Origin: Cognatundibacterium squillarum
GTDB taxonomy: Bacteria > Pseudomonadota > Gammaproteobacteria > Burkholderiales > Burkholderiaceae_D
DNA: 64,000 nucleotides
Direction: 5' to 3'
NCBI RefSeq assembly: GCF_014652435.1
Contig: NZ_BMYU01000008.1
Span: forward strand, 136,686 to 200,685
Made by a program: the position numbers and the translations under genes. Below, in pieces: positions 55,635 to 63,836 of the stretch (positions within the stretch are counted from its first letter, which is position 1; each line of letters opens with the position of its first letter). Below the pieces are notes generated by a model that was given only the letters and a program-made list of their open reading frames with translations, made no database searches and was not told the DNA's origin.

Positions 55635-56840
55635 ATGAGCACACAAGCATCCAGAAAACAATTTTTCAGCAAACTGAACGTGAATCTCGACCAGTTGCGC
55701 GAACAAGGCTTGTTCAAGCCGGAACGTGTGATTGCTTCCCGTCAGGGTGCGGTTGTACGCGCACCTGATGGTCGTGAGCTGATCAATATGTGTGCAAACA
55801 ACTATCTGGGTTTGTCCGGCGAAGAAGAAACTGTACAGGCTGCGATCAAAGCAACGGAAGAATTCGGCTACGGCTTGTCTTCCGTGCGCTTCATCTGCGG
55901 CACACAAACCGTGCATAAAGAACTGGAAAAAGCTATTGCCGAATTTCTGGGCGTGGAAGACTGTATTTTGTACGCAGCAGCCTTTGATGCAAACGGCGGC
56001 GTGTTTGAACCACTGTTCGACGAAAACGATGCCATCATTTCTGACGCACTGAACCACGCATCCATCATCGACGGTATCCGCCTGTGTAAAGCAGCCCGCT
56101 TCCGTTACGCCCACAACGATATGGCAGATCTGGAAACACAATTGCAGGCTGCACAAGACAAACGTCACCGCATCATCGTGACTGACGGTTGCTTCTCCAT
56201 GGACGGCACGATTGCCCAGTTGGATAAAATCGTCGCACTGGCTGATAAATATGATGCATTGATCATGATCGATGAATGCCATGCTTCCGGCTTTATGGGC
56301 AAAACCGGCCGCGGCACACACGAACACCACAATGTGATGGGCCGTATCGACATCATCACCGGCACACTGGGTAAAGCACTGGGCGGCGCAATGGGTGGTT
56401 TCACCGCAGGTCGTAAAGAAGTGATCGAAACTCTGCGTCAGAAATCCCGCCCTTACCTGTTCTCCAACAGCCTGGCACCTTCTATTGCCGGTGCATCGCT
56501 GGCTGTTCTGAAACGTCTGTCCGGCTCAACTGAACTGCGTGACCGCTTGCAGGAAAACACTGACTACTTCCGCCGCGAAATCGAAGCCCTGGGCTTCACC
56601 ATCAAACCTGGTACGCATCCGGTTGTTCCTGTGATGCTGTTTGATGCGCCGCTGGCACAACGCTTTGCTGCCCGCCTGAATGAGCTGGGCGTACTGGTGA
56701 CCGGCTTCTTCTATCCGGTTGTACCGATGGGTCAGGCACGTGTGCGCACCCAATTGTCTGCTGCACATACCAAAGAACAACTCGACAAAGTACTGGCTGC
56801 CTTTGCACAGGCCGGCCGCGAACTGGGTCTGATTAAATAA
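55635..56840 (+). CDS. kbl: 2-amino-3-ketobutyrate CoA ligase (glycine C-acetyltransferase)
   Basis: PLP enzyme that cleaves 2-amino-3-ketobutyrate with CoA to glycine and acetyl-CoA. It has 401 residues. The PLP lysine is Lys247 in GTLGKALGGAMGG. NMCANNYLGLSG, SSVRFICGTQTVHKELE and IMIDECHASGFMGKTGRG are typical. It forms a threonine-degrading pair with the next gene. Codon choice is strongly biased, suggesting high expression. The start has GGAGA upstream. Confidence 0.97.
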   Translation: MSTQASRKQFFSKLNVNLDQLREQGLFKPERVIASRQGAVVRAPDGRELINMCANNYLGLSGEEETVQAAIKATEEFGYGLSSVRFICGTQTVHKELEKAIAEFLGVEDCILYAAAFDANGGVFEPLFDENDAIISDALNHASIIDGIRLCKAARFRYAHNDMADLETQLQAAQDKRHRIIVTDGCFSMDGTIAQLDKIVALADKYDALIMIDECHASGFMGKTGRGTHEHHNVMGRIDIITGTLGKALGGAMGGFTAGRKEVIETLRQKSRPYLFSNSLAPSIAGASLAVLKRLSGSTELRDRLQENTDYFRREIEALGFTIKPGTHPVVPVMLFDAPLAQRFAARLNELGVLVTGFFYPVVPMGQARVRTQLSAAHTKEQLDKVLAAFAQAGRELGLIK

Positions 56841-56882
56841 TTTAAATATTTAAAAATACAATATTCAGGTGAAAGGTTTCTC

Positions 56883-57854
56883 ATGGAAAAAATTCTGGTA
56901 ATCGGCGCAAACGGCCAGATCGGCAGTGAGCTGGTGGAAACACTGGCTGCGCGTCACGGCGCGGAGAACGTGATCGCTGCAGACATCAGCGCAAACAATG
57001 TATACGGCGCAGCAATCTACGAAGTCGTTGACGTACTGAATGCAGAACGTCTGAATGCAGTCATCGATCAGTATCAGGTAACGCAGGTATACCAGCTGGC
57101 AGCACTGCTGTCCGCAACCGGCGAAAAAGCCCCGCTGAAAGCGTGGGAACTGAACATGGACGGTTTGCTGAATATTCTGGAAATCGCCCGTGTACGCAAA
57201 GAAGCAGGCAAACCACTGAAAGTATTCTGGCCTTCTTCCATCGCTGCGTTCGGCCCGAACACACCGCAAGTCAACACGCCGCAATACACCGTGATGGATC
57301 CGAACACGATGTACGGCATCAGCAAACTGGCCGGTGAACGTCTGTGCGAATACTACTTCGAGAAATACGGCGTTGATGTGCGCTCTATCCGCTATCCGGG
57401 CATCATCAGTTTCAAATCGCCTCCGGGTGGTGGCACAACGGATTACGCGATTGCGATTTTCCATTCTGCCCTGCGCGGTGAGGCCTACAGCTGTTTCCTG
57501 GAAGCAGAAACAACTTTGCCAATGATTTATATGCCTGACGCCATCCGTGCAACCGTTAGTCTGATGGATGCTCCAGCGGACCAACTGACCGTACGTTCTT
57601 CGTACAATGTTGCCGGTTTGAGCTTTAATCCACGCGAACTGGCTGCAGCAATCAAACAAAATTTACCGGAATTTCAAATACACTACGCTCCCGACAGCCG
57701 TCAGGCAATCGCCGCATCCTGGCCTCAGAGTCTGGATGACAGTCAGGCAGGCAAAGACTGGGGCTGGAAAGCGGAAATCGGTCTGGACGCACTGGTAACA
57801 AGCATGTTGCAAAACATTCGTGTTACACCGGAGGATCAGACCAAAGCTGCATAA
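56883..57854 (+). CDS. tdh: NAD-dependent L-threonine 3-dehydrogenase, short-chain (epimerase-like) type
   Basis: Oxidises L-threonine to 2-amino-3-ketobutyrate. It belongs to the extended SDR / UDP-galactose-epimerase-like fold, not the zinc MDR type of E. coli Tdh. The nucleotide motif GANGQIGSELV is at residues 8-18. The catalytic pair Tyr144 and Lys148 is in MYGISKLAGE, with WPSSIAAFGPNTP before it. The segment YPGIISFKSPPGGGTTDYAI is characteristic of this threonine dehydrogenase group. It lies 42 nt after kbl and 44 nt before sdaA. Confidence 0.94.
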   Translation: MEKILVIGANGQIGSELVETLAARHGAENVIAADISANNVYGAAIYEVVDVLNAERLNAVIDQYQVTQVYQLAALLSATGEKAPLKAWELNMDGLLNILEIARVRKEAGKPLKVFWPSSIAAFGPNTPQVNTPQYTVMDPNTMYGISKLAGERLCEYYFEKYGVDVRSIRYPGIISFKSPPGGGTTDYAIAIFHSALRGEAYSCFLEAETTLPMIYMPDAIRATVSLMDAPADQLTVRSSYNVAGLSFNPRELAAAIKQNLPEFQIHYAPDSRQAIAASWPQSLDDSQAGKDWGWKAEIGLDALVTSMLQNIRVTPEDQTKAA

Positions 57855-57898
57855 GCAGCGTAAACAACCAAACCATAACAACAGAGAGGTGACAAACG

Positions 57899-59278
57899 AT
57901 GGACATGCGTGTGTTTGATTTATTTAAGATAGGCGTGGGTCCATCCAGTTCCCATACTGTCGGCCCTATGGTGGCAGCGCGCCGGTTTCTGGTCGAAGCC
58001 GGTAATTTGCAGAATGTCACCAAAGTGCAGGCAGCATTGTATGGTTCGCTCGCGCTGACCGGTTCCGGTCACGCGACCGACAAAGCGGTATTGCTCGGTC
58101 TGATGGGTGAAACACCTCAGGACGTCGCACCCGATACCGTCGAAGACAAGCTTACACGTTTGTCCGACACTCACCAGATGCGCCTGCTCGGTGAATACAC
58201 AATCAGTTTCAACCCTGCGACCGATATTATCTGGCACATGCAGGAAGTGCTGCCGGGACACCCGAACGGCATGAAACTGACGCTGACCCGTCAGGACGGT
58301 TCAGTGCATGAACAAGTGTTTTACTCTACCGGCGGTGGCTTTATTTACACCGAAGCAGAACTGTCCAGCAACGACAAAGTCAGCACTGACAGCAAACCGG
58401 TTCCTTATCCGTTCGCCACCATGGCAGATCTGCTGGCCCACGGCAAACGTACAGGTTTGTCACTGACAGCTATGCTGCGTGCAAATGAACTGGTGCATTG
58501 CTCTGAAGAAGAACTGGATGCCGGTCTCGACAGAATCTGGGCTGTGATGAAGGGTTGTATCGCACGCGGTTTGCAAATGACAGGCGAACTGCCTGGTGGT
58601 TTGAAAGTACAACGCCGCGCTGCAAAACTCTGGCAGGCAGCAAATGAATCCACCGACGTTTTACCACATGACGGTATGCATCGTGTGAGCCTGTATGCGA
58701 TGGCGGTTAACGAAGAAAATGCAGCCGGCGGACGTGTCGTTACCGCGCCGACTAACGGCGCTGCAGGCATTATTCCTGCCGTACTGCGCTACTATGCAGA
58801 AGACTGCAAACCAAGCAACCCGCAACAAGGTGTCCGCAATTTCCTGCTGGCAGCATCGGCGATCGGTATGCTGTGTAAAAAGAATGCGTCGATTTCCGGC
58901 GCGGAAATCGGATGCCAGGGTGAAGTCGGCGTCGCCTGCGCTATGGCAGCAGCGGGTCTGGCGGCAGCTTTAGGCGGAACCAATGATCAGATCGAAGCAG
59001 CCGCTGAGATCGGCATTGAACATCATCTGGGTATGACCTGCGACCCGATTGGTGGCCTGGTACAAATTCCTTGTATCGAGCGTAACGGTATGGGCGCTGT
59101 AAAAGCGATTACCGCTGCTTCACTTGCTTTGCGCGGCGATGGCAACCACAAAGTTTCTCTGGACGAAGTGATTGAAACCATGCGTCAGACTGGCGCTGAC
59201 ATGCAGGCCAAATACAAAGAAACTTCGCTGGGCGGACTTGCTGTGCATGTGGTGACAGTCAACTACGCTGCCTGCTGA
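57899..59278 (+). CDS. sdaA: L-serine ammonia-lyase (iron-sulfur-dependent)
   Basis: Deaminates L-serine to pyruvate using a [4Fe-4S] cluster. It is the single-chain form of 459 residues. The beta-domain begins VFDLFKIGVGPSSSHTVGPM, and the alpha-domain contains APTNGAAGIIPAVLRYY, EIGCQGEVGVACAMAAAGLA and GMTCDPIGGLVQIPCIERN with the cluster cysteines. Together with kbl and tdh it links threonine breakdown through glycine and serine to central metabolism. It has a GAGAGG ribosome site. Confidence 0.96.
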   Translation: MDMRVFDLFKIGVGPSSSHTVGPMVAARRFLVEAGNLQNVTKVQAALYGSLALTGSGHATDKAVLLGLMGETPQDVAPDTVEDKLTRLSDTHQMRLLGEYTISFNPATDIIWHMQEVLPGHPNGMKLTLTRQDGSVHEQVFYSTGGGFIYTEAELSSNDKVSTDSKPVPYPFATMADLLAHGKRTGLSLTAMLRANELVHCSEEELDAGLDRIWAVMKGCIARGLQMTGELPGGLKVQRRAAKLWQAANESTDVLPHDGMHRVSLYAMAVNEENAAGGRVVTAPTNGAAGIIPAVLRYYAEDCKPSNPQQGVRNFLLAASAIGMLCKKNASISGAEIGCQGEVGVACAMAAAGLAAALGGTNDQIEAAAEIGIEHHLGMTCDPIGGLVQIPCIERNGMGAVKAITAASLALRGDGNHKVSLDEVIETMRQTGADMQAKYKETSLGGLAVHVVTVNYAAC

Positions 59279-59301
59279 CATCACACCGCCAATCAGCAAA
59301 T

Positions 59302-61263
59302 TCACTTCGTCGCGGGTGGCACTGACTTCAGGCTCAGTCCACCCGTTTGCCATAATAAAAACGCCAGAATTCCAGCTTGGCCGTTTTCCGATGACTTCTC
59401 TGCCAATGTTCCCTGAGTCCAGAATTGCGGCCGAACACCCTTAGTCAGCAATTGCATCGCGCCAACCAGCTTCAGGTGCTCAGATGCGTCGACTGCTCCC
59501 GCGCTGTCCAGCCACAATCCGGGGTAAGCAGTTTCCCTGCGAAGCAAGTCATATAAATCGCCTCTGGCAGTTTCACGCGACTTACCAGCTCCGACCACTT
59601 TACCGGTCTGCAATCTCGTATCCGGCAATCCACTAACATAAGCGGCGGTAATTTTACCGGGCATACGCAACAGATATTCCATTACCAGTTGCTGATCGCT
59701 GACAGCATAGATAACGACACCGGAAGCGCCAAATCCCTCATGTTTCAGCCATTCCACCGCCTCATCCATCACGGAAAGCGTGGCACCGCTGCTGACTTTT
59801 CTGAGATCAAGTTGTGCAATAACGCCCCCCTTTTTAAGCCAGCCTCGCCATACCGGCGGCATGCCTGCATCAGCAATCATCTGAGTCGTCAGCAATACCG
59901 GCTGCTTACCGTCAAGCTCCAGATCCGACGCTGTCAGAATGCGCATTCCTGCTGTTTTATGCTTTTGCCATACTTGCCGTCCGCGCCATTCAGACATAAA
60001 CACGTCAGTGGAAACCGACGGTAACTGCAACCACTCCGCGGATCTGCCATCCTGCAAAAACACCCAGCCCTCCGCCCCGTCTTTGTTATGCGCGAATACA
60101 GCAACACGATCGTTCACCGGAAGCGCGAGGTCCGGCCGATAAGCGTCCGGTAATGACAATTTTTGCGTTTTCTTGCCTTCTGCAGAGATGCGCACCATGT
60201 CGCCGCCTGCGTCATTTATCCAGAAATTCTTTCCATCAACAGCGTAAACAAGAGGCGTTTTGGTGAGTTCATCCTGCCAGACTTTTCGCGGTGTTCCGGA
60301 AACTTCCCAAACCTGACGCTGACCATTTTCCAACACCAGGAAAGTACTCTGATCCGCCTGCAACCGCAGGATTTTTCCGGCAGGTGCCTTTTGCCGACTC
60401 CAGACTGGCGTATTCTTTTCAAGCGCACCAATACTGGCTGAATGTATATTCAAAATCCGGCCATCTGCATCTGACTCAACCCAGGTCAGCGCACTTTTCG
60501 AACTCTGTGAGGCAACAACCGTCACCTTCGAATCCTGATGATAATCCCAGCGCTTAATGACCTTCGGTACCCGATCATTTTTCTCAAGCTGAATAAAATG
60601 CAATTCCTGCGAAAGCCGTGAATCGCGGCGCGGCTGATAAACAAATGACGAACCGCCATTCACCCACAGCATTGCAGTGCGTACATCAGCATCTTTCAGC
60701 GTTAATGGCTCTGCATCAGATTCAGTCACAGTAATCAGTAAAACATCAGCATTTATCCCGGACAACAGAATTGCAGCACGCTTTTTGTCGGAGGACAGGC
60801 TAATTTTTACGGGCCAGCGCTGATCACGAGCCACCCAGACAACGGACTCTTTACCAGTTTCAAACTCGCGCCGCACAATCCGCGCCCGGTTGTCAGTACC
60901 ACGCTCAGAAAAATATGCAGCATCGGCATTCATCGCCACTACAGACTGAAAGCCCTGCTCCGGCGCCCTGCTACGAATGGCGTCAAGGGCATGCTCTGCC
61001 GGTAACCGCGCCAGTATCGCCATTCCGTATGCCTGTTGCTCACGCCAGTATTTCGACACTTCTGGCAGGTTCTTTTGTACGATTTTCACAAACGGGTCGC
61101 TTCCGGGTGGCAAACCGGCAGAGGTCAACGGAGCCGGTACCTGCAATGAGGCTATTGTCTGCGCTCCGGCTGACATTAAAACGACAGTCAGCGAAGCAAT
61201 AAGAAAGCAGCACTTATGCAATTTAATCTTTCGTTTCATCTTTGAATTTCGCGCTTCGAACAT
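59302..61263 (-). CDS. Exported prolyl-oligopeptidase-like (S9) protein with degenerate active site
   Basis: 653 residues with a signal peptide (FLIASLTVVLMSAGAQT). The prolyl-oligopeptidase layout is recognisable: an N-terminal helical arm (LPEVSKYWREQQAYGMAIL), a long beta-propeller-like middle, and an alpha/beta-hydrolase end. The nucleophile elbow normally GxSxG is YAVSDQQL with Ser522 kept but both glycines lost. The usual AGHGG histidine loop reads AEKSSENG with no His. It is therefore probably not a peptidase. The ATG at 61263 has AGGAA upstream; an ATG at 61239 is the alternative. It converges on sdaA. Confidence 0.7.
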   Translation of the reverse strand: MFEARNSKMKRKIKLHKCCFLIASLTVVLMSAGAQTIASLQVPAPLTSAGLPPGSDPFVKIVQKNLPEVSKYWREQQAYGMAILARLPAEHALDAIRSRAPEQGFQSVVAMNADAAYFSERGTDNRARIVRREFETGKESVVWVARDQRWPVKISLSSDKKRAAILLSGINADVLLITVTESDAEPLTLKDADVRTAMLWVNGGSSFVYQPRRDSRLSQELHFIQLEKNDRVPKVIKRWDYHQDSKVTVVASQSSKSALTWVESDADGRILNIHSASIGALEKNTPVWSRQKAPAGKILRLQADQSTFLVLENGQRQVWEVSGTPRKVWQDELTKTPLVYAVDGKNFWINDAGGDMVRISAEGKKTQKLSLPDAYRPDLALPVNDRVAVFAHNKDGAEGWVFLQDGRSAEWLQLPSVSTDVFMSEWRGRQVWQKHKTAGMRILTASDLELDGKQPVLLTTQMIADAGMPPVWRGWLKKGGVIAQLDLRKVSSGATLSVMDEAVEWLKHEGFGASGVVIYAVSDQQLVMEYLLRMPGKITAAYVSGLPDTRLQTGKVVGAGKSRETARGDLYDLLRRETAYPGLWLDSAGAVDASEHLKLVGAMQLLTKGVRPQFWTQGTLAEKSSENGQAGILAFLLWQTGGLSLKSVPPATK

Positions 61264-61356
61264 CTGTTCCTGCGTTTTATCGCAAGTTCATCGCATCCAA
61301 CATAGGAGATTGCTAACATTTCTGCCCAATTTTGGTTACTAGGGAAAGTAACAATT

Positions 61357-61641
61357 ATGCAAACTGTACCGAAAACTGTGAATGCGGTGTTAACCAATAC
61401 ATTAATTGCTGCTACTATTGCGGTTGGTGTTGCCTTTCGGCTCTGGAATAGTCTGATACCATTCAATATTCCTGAATTTGCGCAATCTGCAAATATCGAT
61501 GCCGGTAAGAATGCGGGGAAATCCGGGGTTCCGGTCAGCGACGGAAAAAAGTCCAAATCTGATAAAACCGACAACATTCCCACACCCCAGTCCACCAAAC
61601 CGGATGCTGTCCGCACGTTGCGCAAAGGCATTCTTGTTTAG
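61357..61641 (+). CDS. Small membrane protein of unknown function
   Basis: 94 residues, not recognised. One N-terminal hydrophobic helix spans about residues 9-32 (AVLTNTLIAATIAVGVAFRL). The rest is a Lys/Ser/Asp-rich, probably disordered tail. It is divergent from the S9-like gene and 80 nt upstream of another small exported protein. AGGG precedes the ATG. No domain, no inferred function; it could be a spurious frame, but its hydrophobic start and length argue for a gene. Confidence 0.5.
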   Translation: MQTVPKTVNAVLTNTLIAATIAVGVAFRLWNSLIPFNIPEFAQSANIDAGKNAGKSGVPVSDGKKSKSDKTDNIPTPQSTKPDAVRTLRKGILV

Positions 61642-61721
61642 CAGTATCCATTTGGCGCGATAAACTTTTATCGTTTCCGTTGCAGTCTAACCAGTTTGTC
61701 TCTTTTTGTTTGCAGGCAATC

Positions 61722-62042
61722 ATGTTTACACCTTTCAGAACAATTTGTTTAAGCGGCGTAATGGCTTTTGGCATAGTTTGCAGCACTGATGCATTCGCCA
61801 TCACATCTGCATCCATGCAACAAGGGCAGCCCGACAAAGTTATGAGTGATACGACTCAGGACAATGCAAGTGCCAGTGCCACAGCGCAATCACAATCCAC
61901 ACTGGACCGTTCGGGACTGGACCGCGCTTCAGTTCACCTGCAAATTCTTCAGCAATCGAATGTGCATTTTGGCGACAGCGGCGCCAAAAAATCCCTGCCT
62001 TTCGACAAAAAAGCACAAATCAAGAGCACTCCGAACTCCTGA
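61722..62042 (+). CDS. Small exported protein of unknown function
   Basis: 106 residues. The signal peptide FRTICLSGVMAFGIVCSTDA is probably cut at AFA-ITS (about residue 26). The mature part is Ser/Gln/Asp-rich with a possible helix (LDRASVHLQILQQSNVHFG) and a basic C-terminus. I do not recognise it. I chose the ATG at 61722, which starts at the signal peptide. It is followed closely by a good terminator and follows the 94-residue gene on the same strand. Confidence 0.55.
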   Translation: MFTPFRTICLSGVMAFGIVCSTDAFAITSASMQQGQPDKVMSDTTQDNASASATAQSQSTLDRSGLDRASVHLQILQQSNVHFGDSGAKKSLPFDKKAQIKSTPNS

Positions 62043-62051
62043 AGCAAATCA

Positions 62052-62075
62052 AAAGCCGGCAAATTCGCCGGCTTT
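62052..62075 (+). terminator. Bidirectional terminator between converging genes
   Basis: AAAGCCGGC (62052-62060) pairs with GCCGGCTTT (62067-62075) around a 6-nt loop. T-rich sequence follows on both strands, so it can end both the small exported gene and the Lrp-type gene. Confidence 0.85.
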
Positions 62076-62081
62076 ATTGTT

Positions 62082-62528
62082 TCACAACGATCCCCGATCT
62101 ATTCGCTTACTCAGAATGATCGATGTTGAAGTTTGCCTCACACCATCCATAGCGCCAATCTGATCTAACAACCGGTCCAAAGTCTCGGTTGTATCGCAAC
62201 GCAGAGTCAGCATGTAATCGATCGCACCACTTACCGCACAAAGGGTTTCTGCTTCCGGTAACTGCTGTAAAAAGCGGATCAGCGATGCTGCGTATCTCGC
62301 CTCTACAGAAAGCCCGACATAGGCCCGAACCGCAGGCTGTACCATTTTCTGATTCAGACGAACCCCGTACCCAGCAATTATTCCGCGCTTTTCCAATGCA
62401 GCAATCCGCGCGATTACTGTGGTACGTGCGATACCAACCTGCCTCGCAATACTAGTGACCGGCAGGCGCGCATTATCCATCAGCAACGCCATTACTTTGT
62501 TATCAATCTCATCAAGCTCGGGCTTCAT
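62082..62528 (-). CDS. Lrp/AsnC family transcriptional regulator
   Basis: 148 residues. The N-terminal winged HTH is at about 1-60 (VTSIARQVGIARTTVIARIA, then LEKRGIIAGYGVRLN). The C-terminal RAM ligand-binding domain is at about 70-145 (AYVGLSVEARYAASLIRFLQ, CAVSGAIDYMLTLRC). Such proteins sense amino acids. Being divergent from the saccharopine-dehydrogenase-type gene, it most likely senses lysine or a derivative and controls that operon; this is inference from position. Confidence 0.9.
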   Translation of the reverse strand: MKPELDEIDNKVMALLMDNARLPVTSIARQVGIARTTVIARIAALEKRGIIAGYGVRLNQKMVQPAVRAYVGLSVEARYAASLIRFLQQLPEAETLCAVSGAIDYMLTLRCDTTETLDRLLDQIGAMDGVRQTSTSIILSKRIDRGSL

Positions 62529-62666
62529 TTTGACAATATGTAGTGAAGATCAGTCGTTTTGTCTTATTGACTTCCAATATGACGATAATATGCGCTCTAT
62601 TATCTGACAAAACTTCGCCATAGACTGTCAACTGAGCAGCAAAACAACAATCAAAGGAGACAAATC
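62529..62666. promoter_or_regulatory. Divergent promoter/operator region of the lrp-like and lysine-catabolic genes
   Basis: A 138-bp AT-rich gap with an inverted repeat GTTTTGTC (62556-62563) and GACAAAAC (62606-62613) about 42 bp apart, suited to a DNA-wrapping Lrp-type regulator. Several -10-like AT tracts lie between the arms (GATAAT near 62584, TATTAT near 62598), but no pair could be assigned firmly. GGAGA before 62667 is the ribosome site. Confidence 0.5.
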
Positions 62667-63758
62667 ATGGCAACAAAACTGATACTGCTGGGTGCAGGCA
62701 AAATTGGCGATGCAATTCTGAATCTGCTGTCCCATACCGGCGATTACGAAATTACCGTTGCTGACCGTGACGAAGAACGTCTGAGTTATGTACAAAAAGC
62801 AGGCTTTCCGAATGTGCGTACAGTAAAAGCGGATCTCGGAGATCAGGAAGCAGTCACAGAATTAATTAAGGGCCACAAAGTTACATTGTCTGCATGCCCA
62901 TATTTCCTGACACCTGTTATTGCAGGCGCCGCAAAACGTGCGAACTCGCATTATTTTGACCTGACAGAGGATGTCGAGAGTACACGCGTTGTAAAGCAAC
63001 TCGCTGAAGACGCAGATTGTGCCTTTGTCCCGCAGTGCGGACTGGCACCTGGTTTTATTTCTATCGTTGCCAACGATGTTGCAAAACGCTTTGATACGCT
63101 GCGCGACGTCAGCATGCGTGTTGGCGCGCTGCCAACCTTCCCGAACAATGCCCTCAAATACAATCTGACATGGAGCACCGATGGTCTGATTAATGAGTAC
63201 TGCAATCCATGCGAAGCGATTGTCGACGGTGAGTTACGTGAAACTGCAGCGCTGGAAGAAATCGAACATTTCTCGCTGGACGGTATCGATTACGAAGCAT
63301 TCAATACCTCTGGTGGCCTGGGAACTCTGTGCGAAAGCCTGGAAGGAAAAGTCCAGAACCTGAATTACAAAACTGTTCGCTACCCTGGTCATCGCGATAT
63401 CGTCAAAATGCTGATTCGCGATCTGCAACTGGGTAAACTCGAGCGCCGTCCAATCCTGAAGGAAGTCATGGAAACTGCAATTCCGATGACGAAACAGGAC
63501 GTTGTTCTGGTATTTGTCAGCGTAGTCGGTATGCGTGACGGTCGTCTGGAGCAAGAATCCTACGCGAAGAAAATCTACGCTCAGGAAGTCAATGGTCAGC
63601 TGCTTTCAGCCATTCAACTGACTACTGCGTCCGGAATCTGCGCTATGGTTGATCTGGTGGTCACCGGCAAACTCCCGCAACACGGGCTGGTACGTCAGGA
63701 ACAAACCGATCTGAAAGATTTCCTGTCTAACCGCTTCGGTCAGTACTACGCAAATTAA
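62667..63758 (+). CDS. Saccharopine dehydrogenase family protein (probable lysine 6-dehydrogenase)
   Basis: 363 residues. A Rossmann domain begins LILLGAGKIGDAILNLL. VTLSACPYFLTPVIAGAAKR, SHYFDLTEDVESTRVV and PQCGLAPGFISIVANDVAKR are hallmarks of the saccharopine-dehydrogenase/lysine-dehydrogenase group. The neighbouring aldehyde dehydrogenase fits oxidation of the semialdehyde made from lysine to 2-aminoadipate, so lysine epsilon-dehydrogenase is the best guess. Related enzymes have other substrates, so the exact reaction is not certain. It is divergent from an Lrp-type regulator. Confidence 0.85.
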   Translation: MATKLILLGAGKIGDAILNLLSHTGDYEITVADRDEERLSYVQKAGFPNVRTVKADLGDQEAVTELIKGHKVTLSACPYFLTPVIAGAAKRANSHYFDLTEDVESTRVVKQLAEDADCAFVPQCGLAPGFISIVANDVAKRFDTLRDVSMRVGALPTFPNNALKYNLTWSTDGLINEYCNPCEAIVDGELRETAALEEIEHFSLDGIDYEAFNTSGGLGTLCESLEGKVQNLNYKTVRYPGHRDIVKMLIRDLQLGKLERRPILKEVMETAIPMTKQDVVLVFVSVVGMRDGRLEQESYAKKIYAQEVNGQLLSAIQLTTASGICAMVDLVVTGKLPQHGLVRQEQTDLKDFLSNRFGQYYAN

Positions 63759-63788
63759 TCTTCAGATAATGCTATTCTGATTGTTTGC

Positions 63789-63815
63789 CGGCGGGAGAAC
63801 TTCCCGCCGTTTTTT
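63789..63815 (+). terminator. Hairpin with T-run between the lysine genes
   Basis: CGGCGGGA (63789-63796) pairs with TCCCGCCG (63802-63809), followed by six T. It lies between two genes of the same pathway, so it may partly terminate or attenuate the downstream gene. Confidence 0.85.
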
Positions 63816-63836
63816 GATTTAGCGGAATAAAACATC

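Noticed and set aside
55467..56330. A 287-codon minus-strand frame
   Set aside because: Antisense to kbl; Cys/Val/Phe-rich shadow of biased codons in a highly expressed gene.
56865..57659. A 264-codon minus-strand frame
   Set aside because: Antisense to the threonine dehydrogenase gene; no domain, shadow of biased codon use.
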